In this document: piece by piece, positions 44,896 through 53,796 of the stretch
How the letters are laid out: every line of letters starts with the position of its first letter
Position numbering within the stretch: position 1 is the first letter of the stretch
Assembly: GCA_963737015.1 (NCBI GenBank)
Contig: CAVTQZ010000003.1
Span: 186,001 to 250,000 of the forward strand
Direction of reading: 5' to 3'
Source of the DNA: CAVTQZ01 sp963737015
GTDB taxonomy: Bacteria; Actinomycetota; Acidimicrobiia; Acidimicrobiales; UBA8190
DNA: 64,000 bases
The notes under the pieces: model-generated
Told to the model about the DNA's origin: nothing
What the model saw: only the letters and a program-made list of their open reading frames with translations
The model's database searches: none
Translations under genes and position numbers: made by a program

Positions 44896-45267
44896 TCACT
44901 CGATACCGAAGTCGTTGACCTTCTCGGGATAGATTCGAATGAGGGCGTTGCCGAATCCTGGGCCGAGTTCGGCCCCACCCGTGACGACGGTTTCGGCACG
45001 GCCGCGAATCTCGAGCATGCGGGGCTGCCAGGGGTCGATCGACACGAGATCATCGACAACAATCGCTGCCCAGGCATTTGCCTGAACATCTCGGTACTTC
45101 TTGGTCGTCGCCACGCGAAGGCCGCCGACGTCGATGGTGCCGAGTTCGCTGTTGTAGCGAAAGGAGCTCGGCACCACGTGCGGCTTGCCGTCTGCACCGG
45201 CCGTTGCGATCCGGCCGATGCGCTGGCTTCTCAGGTACTCGATCTGTGCAGTGGTCAACTCGGTCAT
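44896..45267 (-). CDS. PPOX-class F420-dependent oxidoreductase
   Basis: 123 aa, the normal size for a single split-barrel flavin/deazaflavin reductase. Family motifs: RIGRIATAGADGKPHVVPSS, TTKKYRDVQANAWAAIVVDD and the end RGRAETV. Members bind F420 or FMN and reduce small organic substrates. Its divergent neighbour is a methyltransferase. Confidence 0.88.
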   Translation of the reverse strand: MTELTTAQIEYLRSQRIGRIATAGADGKPHVVPSSFRYNSELGTIDVGGLRVATTKKYRDVQANAWAAIVVDDLVSIDPWQPRMLEIRGRAETVVTGGAELGPGFGNALIRIYPEKVNDFGIE

Positions 45268-45376
45268 GCTCCCTCCAACACCTCAAACAATGCTTCTACT
45301 TCCCTGCCGTCGATCCGTGTCCTCTCTACCGGCCCTTTACCAGCTTCTTTGCGATGGCGGTCTACCCTGCGGGGCC

Positions 45377-46024
45377 ATGCATCAGGACGAACCGCGCGAC
45401 ACTCCCTTCGACACCGAAGCGCAGGCCGCCGAGTGGGACGCGAGGTACAGCGAGCGAGAGGGTGGGAGGTGGAGCGGGCGCCCGAACGGGCGGCTCCTCG
45501 TGGAGGTCGCGGGCCTCACCCCGGGCCGGGCACTCGACGTCGGTTGTGGCGAGGGCGCCGATGCGATCTGGCTCGCCCGCAGCGGTTGGATGGTTACCGC
45601 AATCGACATCTCCGATGTAGCGATAGCCCGAGCACGGGAGGCAACAGGACCCACCGGCAACGCGATCGAGTGGGTCCGCGGGGATGCTCTGCAGACACGC
45701 TTCCCGACGGGCGCGTTCGATCTCGTGTCGATGCAGTACCCGGCGTTGCCCAAGGCCGCTGGCGAAGCCGCCCTGCGGACTTTGCTCGACACGTTGCGCC
45801 GTGGCGGGTTGCTGCTCGCCGTGTATCACGATCTCGATGACGAGCACCGCGAGCACATGAAGTCGCGGGGCACAGACCCGGCGGACTACGTAGGCGCGGA
45901 CGACTTCGAGCGGGTGCTCGCCAGCGAGTTCATGATCGAGCTGCACGCGGTCGAGCCACGCATCGACCCGCCCCCGAATAGCCCGCACGTCGCCGACGGA
46001 GTCCTGCGCGCCCGGCGTCGTTGA
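45377..46024 (+). CDS. Class I SAM-dependent methyltransferase
   Basis: 215 aa from the ATG at 45377. Motif I is ALDVGCGEGADAIWLARSG, then VTAIDISDVAIARARE and VRGDALQTRFPTGAFDLVSM. The start FDTEAQAAEWDARYSE is typical of small methyltransferases acting on toxic metalloids or small molecules (TehB/thiopurine-like). The substrate is not known. Confidence 0.9.
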   Translation: MHQDEPRDTPFDTEAQAAEWDARYSEREGGRWSGRPNGRLLVEVAGLTPGRALDVGCGEGADAIWLARSGWMVTAIDISDVAIARAREATGPTGNAIEWVRGDALQTRFPTGAFDLVSMQYPALPKAAGEAALRTLLDTLRRGGLLLAVYHDLDDEHREHMKSRGTDPADYVGADDFERVLASEFMIELHAVEPRIDPPPNSPHVADGVLRARRR

Positions 46025-46207
46025 CCGCGGGACCAGGGCCAGCGACATGGGCTCGTCATCGCCGCGGTGGCGATCTTCGCTGCGAGCAGTCGCAGTGAAT
46101 AGTCGCCCGGATCTCGGCTGGTCCACTCATTTTTTCTGTGCCATAGCGCGGCCCAGCTAGCAAGCCCCCTCCACCGTCAGAGGGCGTGGCAGTGCCCCAT
46201 CAGGCAA

Positions 46208-47314
46208 TCATTTTCCCGATAACGGTTCGGAGTGATTGGACTTCAGCGGAGCAGGTCCTGTTTGATCGCCCGGAGGCAGATGGAGGATGTGCCAGCGCTT
46301 GTCGATCCCAAAGCGCTCTCGCTTCACCTGATTGACCGATGGAACGACAGCGTTCGAAGCGAACCATCCCCTTTGCCAGAAAAGTAAGACCAAACCGGCC
46401 ACGACAATTATTTGCACGCCAATACCAACGCCGATGAATACGGGGAGGCTCGTCAGGTGGTTGACCATCCACCCGAAGTTCTGTCCGAAGAAGCCGGTCA
46501 GGAAGCTGAGCGGCAGGAAGATCGTGGCGATGATGGTCAGTTGCTTCATGACCACGTTCAGCCGGTTCGACACGGTGGAGAGGTGGGTATCGAGTGCGCC
46601 GCTCATCAGGTCGCGGTAGCTGTCGACTAGGTCACTTATTCGGATCAAATGGTCGTAGAGATCGCGGAAGTAACGCTCGGCGTCGGGAGTCATTCCTGGG
46701 AGGATGTTTCTGCCACTCAGCAAGCTCGCGAACATGTCGCGCTGGGGAGTCACTACTTTCCGCATCGCAATGAGTGAGCGCTTCATGTCGAAAAGCCGTC
46801 CGAGTTGCTGCTCGGTGGGGCGCTCTAAGATCTCATCCTCGAGCTCGTCGATCTCGTCGTCCAACCTGGACAGCACCGGGAAGTATCCGTCCACCAAGGT
46901 GTCGATAACCCGGTAGAGCAACATCACATGGTCAAGTTGGGGGCCTGCGTGCTGGCGTACGCGTTCGCCGAGGCTCGTCAGATCCGGACAAGGTTCGTGG
47001 TGCACGGTCACGAGGTAGTTCTCTGTATAGAAGCAGTGCACCTCAACAAGCGTCCCAGCGGCTGTCGCCCCGTAAACGACGATCAGAGCAAAGCCCTCAT
47101 AGGTATCGAGTTTTGGACGCTGGCCGAAATGCTCGGCGTCTTCGACGGCAAGCGGATGAAAGCCGAAGGTGTCGCGTAACAATGTTTCGGCTGCGGCTTC
47201 ATCGAGGCCAACGAGGTCGAGCCAGAATCTCTTCGACGAATCGATCAGCTCCGTGAGCGCTGCCGCTGTGACTTGACGACTCTCGCCATCGATCGTGATG
47301 AGATGACCTTTCAT
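46208..47314 (-). CDS. CorA-family divalent metal transporter
   Basis: 368 aa from the ATG at 47314. A large cytoplasmic N-terminal domain (WLDLVGLDEAAAETLLRDTF, then FGFHPLAVEDAEH) leads to two C-terminal helices (IIATIFLPLSFLTGFFGQNF and VFIGVGIGVQIIVVAGLVLL). The signature motif is GQN here (FFGQNFGWM) where most CorA proteins have GMN. That changes the selectivity filter and could alter ion preference. It imports Mg2+ or related ions. Divergent from the VTT-protein gene. Confidence 0.9.
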   Translation of the reverse strand: MKGHLITIDGESRQVTAAALTELIDSSKRFWLDLVGLDEAAAETLLRDTFGFHPLAVEDAEHFGQRPKLDTYEGFALIVVYGATAAGTLVEVHCFYTENYLVTVHHEPCPDLTSLGERVRQHAGPQLDHVMLLYRVIDTLVDGYFPVLSRLDDEIDELEDEILERPTEQQLGRLFDMKRSLIAMRKVVTPQRDMFASLLSGRNILPGMTPDAERYFRDLYDHLIRISDLVDSYRDLMSGALDTHLSTVSNRLNVVMKQLTIIATIFLPLSFLTGFFGQNFGWMVNHLTSLPVFIGVGIGVQIIVVAGLVLLFWQRGWFASNAVVPSVNQVKRERFGIDKRWHILHLPPGDQTGPAPLKSNHSEPLSGK

Positions 47315-47474
47315 ACACCGCATTTTGCACAAGCGCGGGCGCCCGTACGGGGATGGACCGGGACGGACCCACCTCATCAGGACAGACGGTGCAACCGATG
47401 AGCCGACCGGCGAAGTATCGATCTTCGTCGCAGGTTCGGGGGGTCGGAGCCTTCGGGGCGGGTAAAGCAACGAT

Positions 47475-48197
47475 GTGGGCATCTCGGACGAGGCGAGTGA
47501 GATCACGGACCGATCCGTCGCCTCGAAGAAGCGGAGCGGACGTCCGCCCAGATCAAGGCGCACCAAGCAGATCCTGCTCTGGCTAGCTGGAGCGAGACTG
47601 ACGCTGGCTATCGTCGCCCTCCCGTTGGCAGCCTTCTTGTACCCGAGGTATTTCCTCGTCCTCGTCCTCTTACGGCCAAGTCTTGCGGTGCTGCTCGCCG
47701 GTTCGATCCTGGCCCGTCAGGGTCACATCTCTCTGCCGGAGATGATCGCTTGTGCGATCCCGTTGCAGCTGGCGGCGGTGTGGATCTACTTCCTCCTCGG
47801 AGACGCATGGCAATCCGAGATCGACTCGGACGATCGACTTCCTTTCGTGACTGCTCGGCTGCTTCAAAGATCTCAGGTCCGGCGCCTGCGGAAGCTATTG
47901 CGATCCCACGGAATGCGCCTGGTCGTCCTGGCGCGGTTTGCCATATTCCCGGCGGGCTTGCTCGCTGCGACCGCCGGAGCATCGGACCTGCAACCGCAGC
48001 GCTTCTTCCTCGCCGACGGGTTGGGTCTTGTCTGCGCCGTCGGGCTGGTCGTCGGCACGGGCTACGGGCTTGGGATAGGAACGAACGAAGCGGGACCGTG
48101 GTTAGTGGCCATAGGAGTGGGCGGCTTGGTCGGCATTTCGGGATACCTCACCTGGAAACTCTGGAGCAGCCGGAACTCCTCGGACATGGCGGCCTAA
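47475..48197 (+). CDS. VTT/DedA-like membrane protein
   Basis: 240 aa from the GTG at 47475. A basic N-terminal tail of about 30 residues precedes several hydrophobic helices. RHS-type motif segments LVVLARFAIFPAGLLAATAG and FLADGLGLVCAVGLVVGTGY fit the SNARE-associated/VTT family, whose members act in lipid scrambling or proton-coupled transport. Divergent from corA with about 160 bp between. Confidence 0.75.
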   Translation: MGISDEASEITDRSVASKKRSGRPPRSRRTKQILLWLAGARLTLAIVALPLAAFLYPRYFLVLVLLRPSLAVLLAGSILARQGHISLPEMIACAIPLQLAAVWIYFLLGDAWQSEIDSDDRLPFVTARLLQRSQVRRLRKLLRSHGMRLVVLARFAIFPAGLLAATAGASDLQPQRFFLADGLGLVCAVGLVVGTGYGLGIGTNEAGPWLVAIGVGGLVGISGYLTWKLWSSRNSSDMAA

Positions 48198-48273
48198 TAG
48201 CCAGCGGACACCTCTTACGGTGCTGCTGACCGTTCTTCAACTCACACACCCTGCGCGTTAGGTTTCGTACCTG

Positions 48274-48726
48274 ATGAGTAGCCCGTCTCCGCGACTGCTA
48301 CGGATGCGCTACGCCGAGGTGGGTATCGCGGCAGCGTTTCTTGCCCTCGTGCTCGGCGCGTCGGTTGGCACGGCCGGCGCTGCGGAGGGCGTTGGGGCCG
48401 CGGGTGGTGCGCTCATTTGCGGAATCCTCCTCTTAGCCTTCGTCCGCAACCGCTTTAGGGCTTGGGCGTACGAGGAACGGGAGGAAGACCTCGTTGTCAC
48501 ACGCGGGGTCATGTTCAAGCGGCTTTCGGTCGTGCCCTACGGGCGGATGCAGTTCGTCGACGTCACCGCCGGACCGATCGAGCGTATGTTCAAGCTCGCG
48601 ACTGTGAAACTGCACACGGCTGCGGCTGCTAGTGACGCACGGATACCCGGGCTCGAGCAGCAAGAGGCGGCGCGCCTTCGTGACCGTCTCGCCGCGTTAG
48701 GGGAAGCAAAGGCCGCGGGTTTGTGA
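48274..48726 (+). CDS. PH-domain membrane protein (YdbS-like)
   Basis: 150 aa. Two hydrophobic helices (residues about 15-58) precede a bacterial PH-like domain with the usual RFRAWAYEEREEDLVVTRGV, VVPYGRMQFVDVTAGPIER and LKTATVKLHTA-type segments (here LATVKLHTAAA). The next gene overlaps by 4 bp, forming the common YdbS-YdbT pair. Confidence 0.88.
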   Translation: MSSPSPRLLRMRYAEVGIAAAFLALVLGASVGTAGAAEGVGAAGGALICGILLLAFVRNRFRAWAYEEREEDLVVTRGVMFKRLSVVPYGRMQFVDVTAGPIERMFKLATVKLHTAAAASDARIPGLEQQEAARLRDRLAALGEAKAAGL

Positions 48727-50222
48727 TCGAAGCCGACACCGACCGCGGCGGTTGGCAGAGGCTGCACCCTCTCTCGCCGGTGGCGCGTTCCGGACGTGGG
48801 CTGATCGCTCTGTTGGTCGTGTTCACGGGGTCTCTGTCGCGTGGTAGCCATTCCGGCAATTCGTTCTACATCTACGACTTCGCGATCCTCGGCTTCGTTG
48901 TGGTGGCGGGCGTGATCCACTGGCTCGTGACCCGTTGGAAGCTTGACGGCGTCACCTTGCGCATCGAAACCGGTCTCCTTCGAAGGGATTCGCGACAGCT
49001 CCCCCTCGCGCGGATACAAGCTGTCGACGTCCTGAGGCCTTTCCTTGCGAGAATTCTCGGACTGGCGGAACTGAGAGTGCGACTTGCCGGGTCGGGCTCG
49101 AGAGACGGACGACTCGCTTACCTTGCGGAGCCCGTCGCCATCGAGTTGCGGGCCCGCCTCCTCGCGGGCCACCACGGGCTCGATCTTTCGACACCTGAAC
49201 CCGCCGAGCTTCCTATCGCGTCGGTCCCAACGGGCAGAATCGTCGGTGCAGCGCTCTTGACCCCTGCCGCGCTGGTAACCCTGCTCGTGATCGTTGCGAT
49301 CATCGCTCTGGCTCAGGTCTCCACGGCGGCCGTAGCGGCAATAGCCGGCAGCTCGTTCGTCTATTTGCTCGTCCTGGTCCAAATGACCTGGAGAAGGGTG
49401 AACGATCAGTACGGCTTCTCTGTCGGGACCGCAGCGGACGGAATAAGGATCCGCCGCGGCTTGCTCGGAACGATCGCGGAAACCATCCCACTCCAGCGGG
49501 TACAAGCGGTGAGATTCATTCAGCCGCTCATGTGGCGACCTGTACGTTGGAGCAGGCTCGAGGTGGACATCGCTGGCTCGCCCGGCCGTGAGCAGGGCAC
49601 GAGATCGGCGAGTGTGACGAAGTCGCTCCTCCCGGTCGGCCCGCGGGAGATGGCATCCGAGCTCCTTCATGTTCTGCTCGGCATCTCAGGACCAACGCTA
49701 TCCCCTCCCCCTCGCCGAGCTTTCTGGAAGACGCCCCTGCGCTATCACTTCCTCGGTGCCGCACATGACGAGAGGTTGGCGAGCGCTTCGACTGGACGGA
49801 TCCGCAAGGTGACCACATGGGTGCCCCTCGAAAAAGTACAGAGCATCCGGCGCGTGGAGGGCCCGATCCAGCGGATGCTCAAACTCGCAACTATTTGTGC
49901 AGACGCGGCGGGCAAGCGGGTGACAGTCGAACTCCGAGATCGAGACGTGAATGAAGCGGATCGGCTGCTCGAGGATCTCACGATCCTGAGCCGGGCAGCG
50001 CGTAGGCGCGCCAGTAACGAGCAGCCAAGCGTAGGCGGCATATCCACCAGTCGCTCTGCACCTCTACCGACGACCAGCTCCCAAAATCGGGAGATCAGGC
50101 GGGCATCTCCGCCGGGCTGGTACCCGGACCCTTCTGGTCGTCACGAATTGCGGTATTGGAACGGCGCTGCCTGGACGGAATACGTGAGCAACGGTGGCTC
50201 GATGACCTCGGATCCGACATGA
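48723..50222 (+). CDS. Tandem PH-domain membrane protein (YdbT-like) with DUF2510 end
   Basis: 499 aa from a GTG at 48723. Three PH-like repeats are visible at about residues 75-130, 235-300 and 335-410 (RQLPLARIQAVDVLRPFLAR, IPLQRVQAVRFIQPLMWRP and VPLEKVQSIRRVEGPIQRM), with two pairs of helices. The C-terminus carries a DUF2510 motif (PPGWYPDPSGRHELRYWNG, then AAWTEY), typical of actinobacteria. In Bacillus the pair confers bacteriocin resistance. That role here is not proven. Confidence 0.88.
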   Translation: MIEADTDRGGWQRLHPLSPVARSGRGLIALLVVFTGSLSRGSHSGNSFYIYDFAILGFVVVAGVIHWLVTRWKLDGVTLRIETGLLRRDSRQLPLARIQAVDVLRPFLARILGLAELRVRLAGSGSRDGRLAYLAEPVAIELRARLLAGHHGLDLSTPEPAELPIASVPTGRIVGAALLTPAALVTLLVIVAIIALAQVSTAAVAAIAGSSFVYLLVLVQMTWRRVNDQYGFSVGTAADGIRIRRGLLGTIAETIPLQRVQAVRFIQPLMWRPVRWSRLEVDIAGSPGREQGTRSASVTKSLLPVGPREMASELLHVLLGISGPTLSPPPRRAFWKTPLRYHFLGAAHDERLASASTGRIRKVTTWVPLEKVQSIRRVEGPIQRMLKLATICADAAGKRVTVELRDRDVNEADRLLEDLTILSRAARRRASNEQPSVGGISTSRSAPLPTTSSQNREIRRASPPGWYPDPSGRHELRYWNGAAWTEYVSNGGSMTSDPT

Positions 50223-51163
50223 ATAGGGCAAATGCCACATTCACCGAGCTGACGGGCTGCCGGTTCCCGATACAACAGGCAGGCATGGGCACGGTGGCGA
50301 CACCGGATCTCGTGGTGGCCGTGGCCGAGGCGGGGGCGCTCGGCATGCTCGGAATGCCTATGTGCTCCGCGGCTGAGTTCGCATCGGTACTCGAGACGAT
50401 CAAGTCGAGAACCGCAGGAGCGTTCGGGGTCAACTTCCTCGTACCCTTCCTCGACCTCGAAGCGCTTGCAGTCGCAGCCGCGCATGCTCGTGTGGTCGAG
50501 TTCTTCTACGGAGATCCTGATTCGCAGCTTGTGGCGGACGTCCACGCACAGGGAGCCTTGGCGAGTTGGCAAGTCGGATCGGCCGATGAAGCGTCGGCCG
50601 CCGCGGGCACCGGATGCGATTTCATCGTCGCGCAGGGCGTGGAGGCGGGCGGTCATGTCCGGGGCGAGATTCCTCTCCTGGCCCTACTCGACGCCGTGCT
50701 CGGCAGGGTCGACATCCCAGTCCTGGCAGCCGGGGGAATCGCCACGGCAAAGAAAGTCAAGGAGGTCGTCTCCGCAGGCGCCGCAGGAGCGCGGATCGGT
50801 ACACGCTTCCTTGCGGCTCACGAAACCGACGTACATCCCGACTACGTGGAATCCCTCATCAGCGCGGAGGGCCGGGCCACGGTTCTCACCAAGGTGTTCT
50901 CGGTGGGATGGCCCGACGCGCCGCATCGCGTCCTGCGAAGTTGCGTCGTCGCGGCAAAGCGGATGACCGAGGATCCGATAGGCGGAATCGAGCTGCCGGA
51001 AGGGGGGTGGCTGCCAGTCCCGCGATTCGCCGCACTTCCACCGACCGGCCGCACGCGAGGTCACGTCCACGCCATGGCGCTCTATGCAGGGGAGGCCGTC
51101 GGAGACATACGCGGACGTGAGGCGGCGGCCGATATCGTGCGCGACCTTACGAGCGAGCTATAA
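50219..51163 (+). CDS. Nitronate monooxygenase-family protein
   Basis: 314 aa from the ATG at 50219, overlapping the previous stop. FMN-dependent TIM barrel: FPIQQAGMGTVATPDLVVAV at the start, FIVAQGVEAGGHVRG (the conserved EAGGH phosphate-binding segment) and VLAAGGIATAKKV with ARIGTRFLAAHE. These fit 2-nitropropane dioxygenase/nitronate monooxygenase, which oxidises nitronates. Confidence 0.92.
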   Translation: MNRANATFTELTGCRFPIQQAGMGTVATPDLVVAVAEAGALGMLGMPMCSAAEFASVLETIKSRTAGAFGVNFLVPFLDLEALAVAAAHARVVEFFYGDPDSQLVADVHAQGALASWQVGSADEASAAAGTGCDFIVAQGVEAGGHVRGEIPLLALLDAVLGRVDIPVLAAGGIATAKKVKEVVSAGAAGARIGTRFLAAHETDVHPDYVESLISAEGRATVLTKVFSVGWPDAPHRVLRSCVVAAKRMTEDPIGGIELPEGGWLPVPRFAALPPTGRTRGHVHAMALYAGEAVGDIRGREAAADIVRDLTSEL

Positions 51164-51240
51164 GGCAGCGATGACTTCTGACGGCGGAATATGTCTGAAC
51201 GAGAAAATGGAGACACACCGATCGTAAAGGAGACCCTCTC

Positions 51241-51663
51241 ATGGCCTTTCGCCCCTACCTCGCTTTTTCGGGCAACTGCCGCGAGGCCTTCACGCGCTAC
51301 CAGGAGATATTCGGTGGCGAGCTGGCACTGCTCACTGCTGCGGATGTCCCCGCCGACACCGGATCGCCGCCTGCCGGAAGCAGACCAGATCTGATCATGC
51401 ACGCGGCGCTCACCTCCGGCATCGGACTCTTGATGGGCGCCGACGACTTCTCGGGAAGCTTCGAAGGAAAGATCAACGGCATGTGCGTCAACTGCACGCT
51501 CGGCGACGGCGCCGACGCCAGGCGCGTGTTCGACTCACTCTGCGTAGGGGGTGAGGTTCAGATGCCCCTGAGCGAGACTTTTTTCTCTCCCGCCTTCGGG
51601 ATGTGCACCGACCGCTTCGGTGTCCCTTGGATGGTCATGGTCGAGCAGGCGGAGGGTAACTGA
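51241..51663 (+). CDS. VOC-family (PhnB-like) protein
   Basis: 140 aa with AAGGAGACC before the ATG. It matches PhnB-type glyoxalase-fold proteins: FRPYLAFSGNCREAFTRYQ, IMHAALTSGIGLLMGADDF and the end FGMCTDRFGVPWMVMVE. The substrate is unknown. These proteins are not phosphonate enzymes despite the name. Confidence 0.92.
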   Translation: MAFRPYLAFSGNCREAFTRYQEIFGGELALLTAADVPADTGSPPAGSRPDLIMHAALTSGIGLLMGADDFSGSFEGKINGMCVNCTLGDGADARRVFDSLCVGGEVQMPLSETFFSPAFGMCTDRFGVPWMVMVEQAEGN

Positions 51664-51677
51664 CGAGGTTGGCGCGG

Positions 51678-52914
51678 CTAAGTCGAGTGCCCCGGCCGTA
51701 GCGCCGGTGGGACCAGCACGCAGTGCGTACCGCTGTAGATCGTCGGAATGCACTTGTTGCAGTGGATACAGAGGGAGTCTCTTACGTCACCGTTATGCCA
51801 GCGCCGTATGAGGTCCGGTTCGCGCAACAGCGCGCGTCCCATCGCGACGAATTTGGAAGCCTTCCCGCATCGCCCGAACGACGGTATCGAGGCGGTTGAC
51901 CCCACCGAGCAGCACGAGCGGCATGTCGAGTGCCTCGCGAAACTGCCGGGCGTAAGGAAGGAAATAGGCCTCCTCGAACGGGTACGAGCGCAGGAAATGC
52001 CCTCCCAGGAGCTTGATGCCCGCTTTCATCGGCTGTGGGAAGGCCCGCGCCATCTCTTCGATCGGTGCCTCTCCCCGGAAGAGGTACATGGGATTCTTGA
52101 ACGAGCTGCCGCCTGTGAGCTCGAGCGCATCGAGCACACCGTCCGACGCGAGTAAGCGCGCGGATTCGATGCTGTCCTCGAGCCAGAGACCCCCGCGATA
52201 CCCGTCGGCCATGTTGAATTTCGCCAGGACGGCCATGGACTCCCCGACTGCGTCGCGCACAGCCCGACAAACCCGGCGGGCGAATTCGGTCCGGTTCTCC
52301 ACGCTTCCACCCCAGCGGTCATCGCGTCTGTTCAAAGCCGGGCTCAAGAAAGCGCTCAACAGGTAGTTGTGGCCGAGATGAAGCTCGACCGCATCGAAAC
52401 CCGCCTCCCGCAGGAGCATCGCGGCGTCAGCGAAGCAGTCCGTGACCCTCTCGATGTCCGAATCGGAAGCTGGTCGCGTGAACTTGAAGGCCAGCGGGCT
52501 GAACACCCGGGAAGGAGCGAGGCCCGGGCGGCCGATTGCCGCAGCCACCGGTCCGGCATGTCCTAGCTGTGCCGACACGAGCGCGTCCTGCGCGTGCACT
52601 GCCTCGGCAAGCCGAGCGAGACCCGGCATCGCTTCGGGTCTCACGACGATCTCCCCCGGCGCGCCCTGACCGTCGCGCGACACCGCCATGTAGGCGACGG
52701 TCGTCATTCCAACTCCACCTGCGGCCATGGTGCGGTGGAACTCGATAAGAGGATCGCTCACCAGATTCTTCTCGGCCATCCCTTCGAAGGTGGCGGCCTT
52801 TATGAAGCGGTTCCGCAGCCGGAGCCGGCCCAGTGCGGCGGGCGCGAAGGGGTCTGTCGAGATCGGTTTCAGGTGAGCCTGTGTCGCTGGTCGTCGAGGA
52901 TCATGCGAATGCAT
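51678..52914 (-). CDS. NADH:flavin oxidoreductase (Old Yellow Enzyme family), one frameshift
   Basis: Starts at the ATG at 52914 and overlaps the upstream MEDS-STAS gene by 14 bp. FMN-barrel motifs are clear: LRNRFIKAATFEGMAE, AQLGHAGPVAAAIGRPG, GFDAVELHLGHNYLLSAFLS and NRRDDRWGGSVENRTEF. Near 51860 the frame is lost after VVRAMREGF. The expected end FVAMGRALLREPDLI and the Cys-rich tail CIHCNKC continue in another frame to 51678. Removing one A at the CAAA run rejoins them. It likely reduces activated C=C bonds of enones. Confidence 0.88.
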
Positions 52915-53707
52915 GAGCCGGCATCGATACGACTTCTCCCAGCTTGCGGACCGCATCCGTCGCCCCGCGGACGGTTACCCGCACCTCGGTGTCGCAGAGA
53001 TGGCGCAAGCTCGACATCACGGCCTTCGTGACGAGTGCGGTCGCTGACAGATCGACGACGAGTTCGGTCTTCGGGGGAAGCGTTTCGAGAGCCCGCCATG
53101 CCTGATCGAAAGCGAGCGGATCGACCTCGCCTTCGACCCACAAAGAGCCTTCGTCGGAGAAGATGCGGAATTCGGGGACGCGGGTGTCGGCAGAGGACAG
53201 CGGATGCAAGGTCGCCAGATGGCGAAGGCTCTCGATCTGGATCTGCTTCCTGTCGAACGCACAAAGGCCGGTGACCCGGTTCTCCGACATGAAGCGGTCG
53301 GCGACGATCTCCCAACGGATCCACGCCGCCAGCCGATCGGGATCCGAAACCAGGTTCGTGTTGTCAGCCGCGACGCGGATACCGCTGTATCCCTCGGAGA
53401 CGGCATCGGACAGCGCGGCGGCGAACGTGGCCCGCTGTTCCTCGGGGTCGACGATCCCGGTTGGGCCGTAGACGTCCGAGACGAGCGCACACTGGACAGC
53501 TCCGGGTTCGAAGGATTCGGCCAGCCTTCGTATCGCTTCAGGCTGCGGATCGTCGGCCACGTACATGAGGCGTTCGGAACGTGCGGACCCTTCGGCAAGG
53601 AAGGGAGCCGCAATCGAAGCGAACTGATTCGGACCTTCGTAAACCCATCCGATGTGGTCGTTGGGCCTCAGAGGGAGGAGCTCGTAGCGCGTCCCGTGGT
53701 TGCGCAC
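52901..53707 (-). CDS. MEDS-domain sensor with C-terminal STAS domain
   Basis: 268 aa from the GTG at 53707, chosen for its strong site GAGGAGG. Residues about 10-165 form a MEDS domain (HIGWVYEGPNQFASIAAPFL, GIRVAADNTNLV, VTGLCAFDRKQI), found in bacterial light/redox and methylotroph sensors. Residues about 185-265 form a STAS domain (LWVEGEVDPLAFDQAWRAL). Such proteins act in anti-sigma factor networks. No sigma-factor gene lies beside it. It overlaps the OYE gene. Confidence 0.85.
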   Translation of the reverse strand: MRNHGTRYELLPLRPNDHIGWVYEGPNQFASIAAPFLAEGSARSERLMYVADDPQPEAIRRLAESFEPGAVQCALVSDVYGPTGIVDPEEQRATFAAALSDAVSEGYSGIRVAADNTNLVSDPDRLAAWIRWEIVADRFMSENRVTGLCAFDRKQIQIESLRHLATLHPLSSADTRVPEFRIFSDEGSLWVEGEVDPLAFDQAWRALETLPPKTELVVDLSATALVTKAVMSSLRHLCDTEVRVTVRGATDAVRKLGEVVSMPAHAFA

Positions 53708-53796
53708 TTGCGGTCCTCCTCTCGACCCGGTCCCCGACGAATGCGGGCACATCCGTGGAAAGAAGAATACGACCGGGCCGAGAGCTGTCTGAGCAA

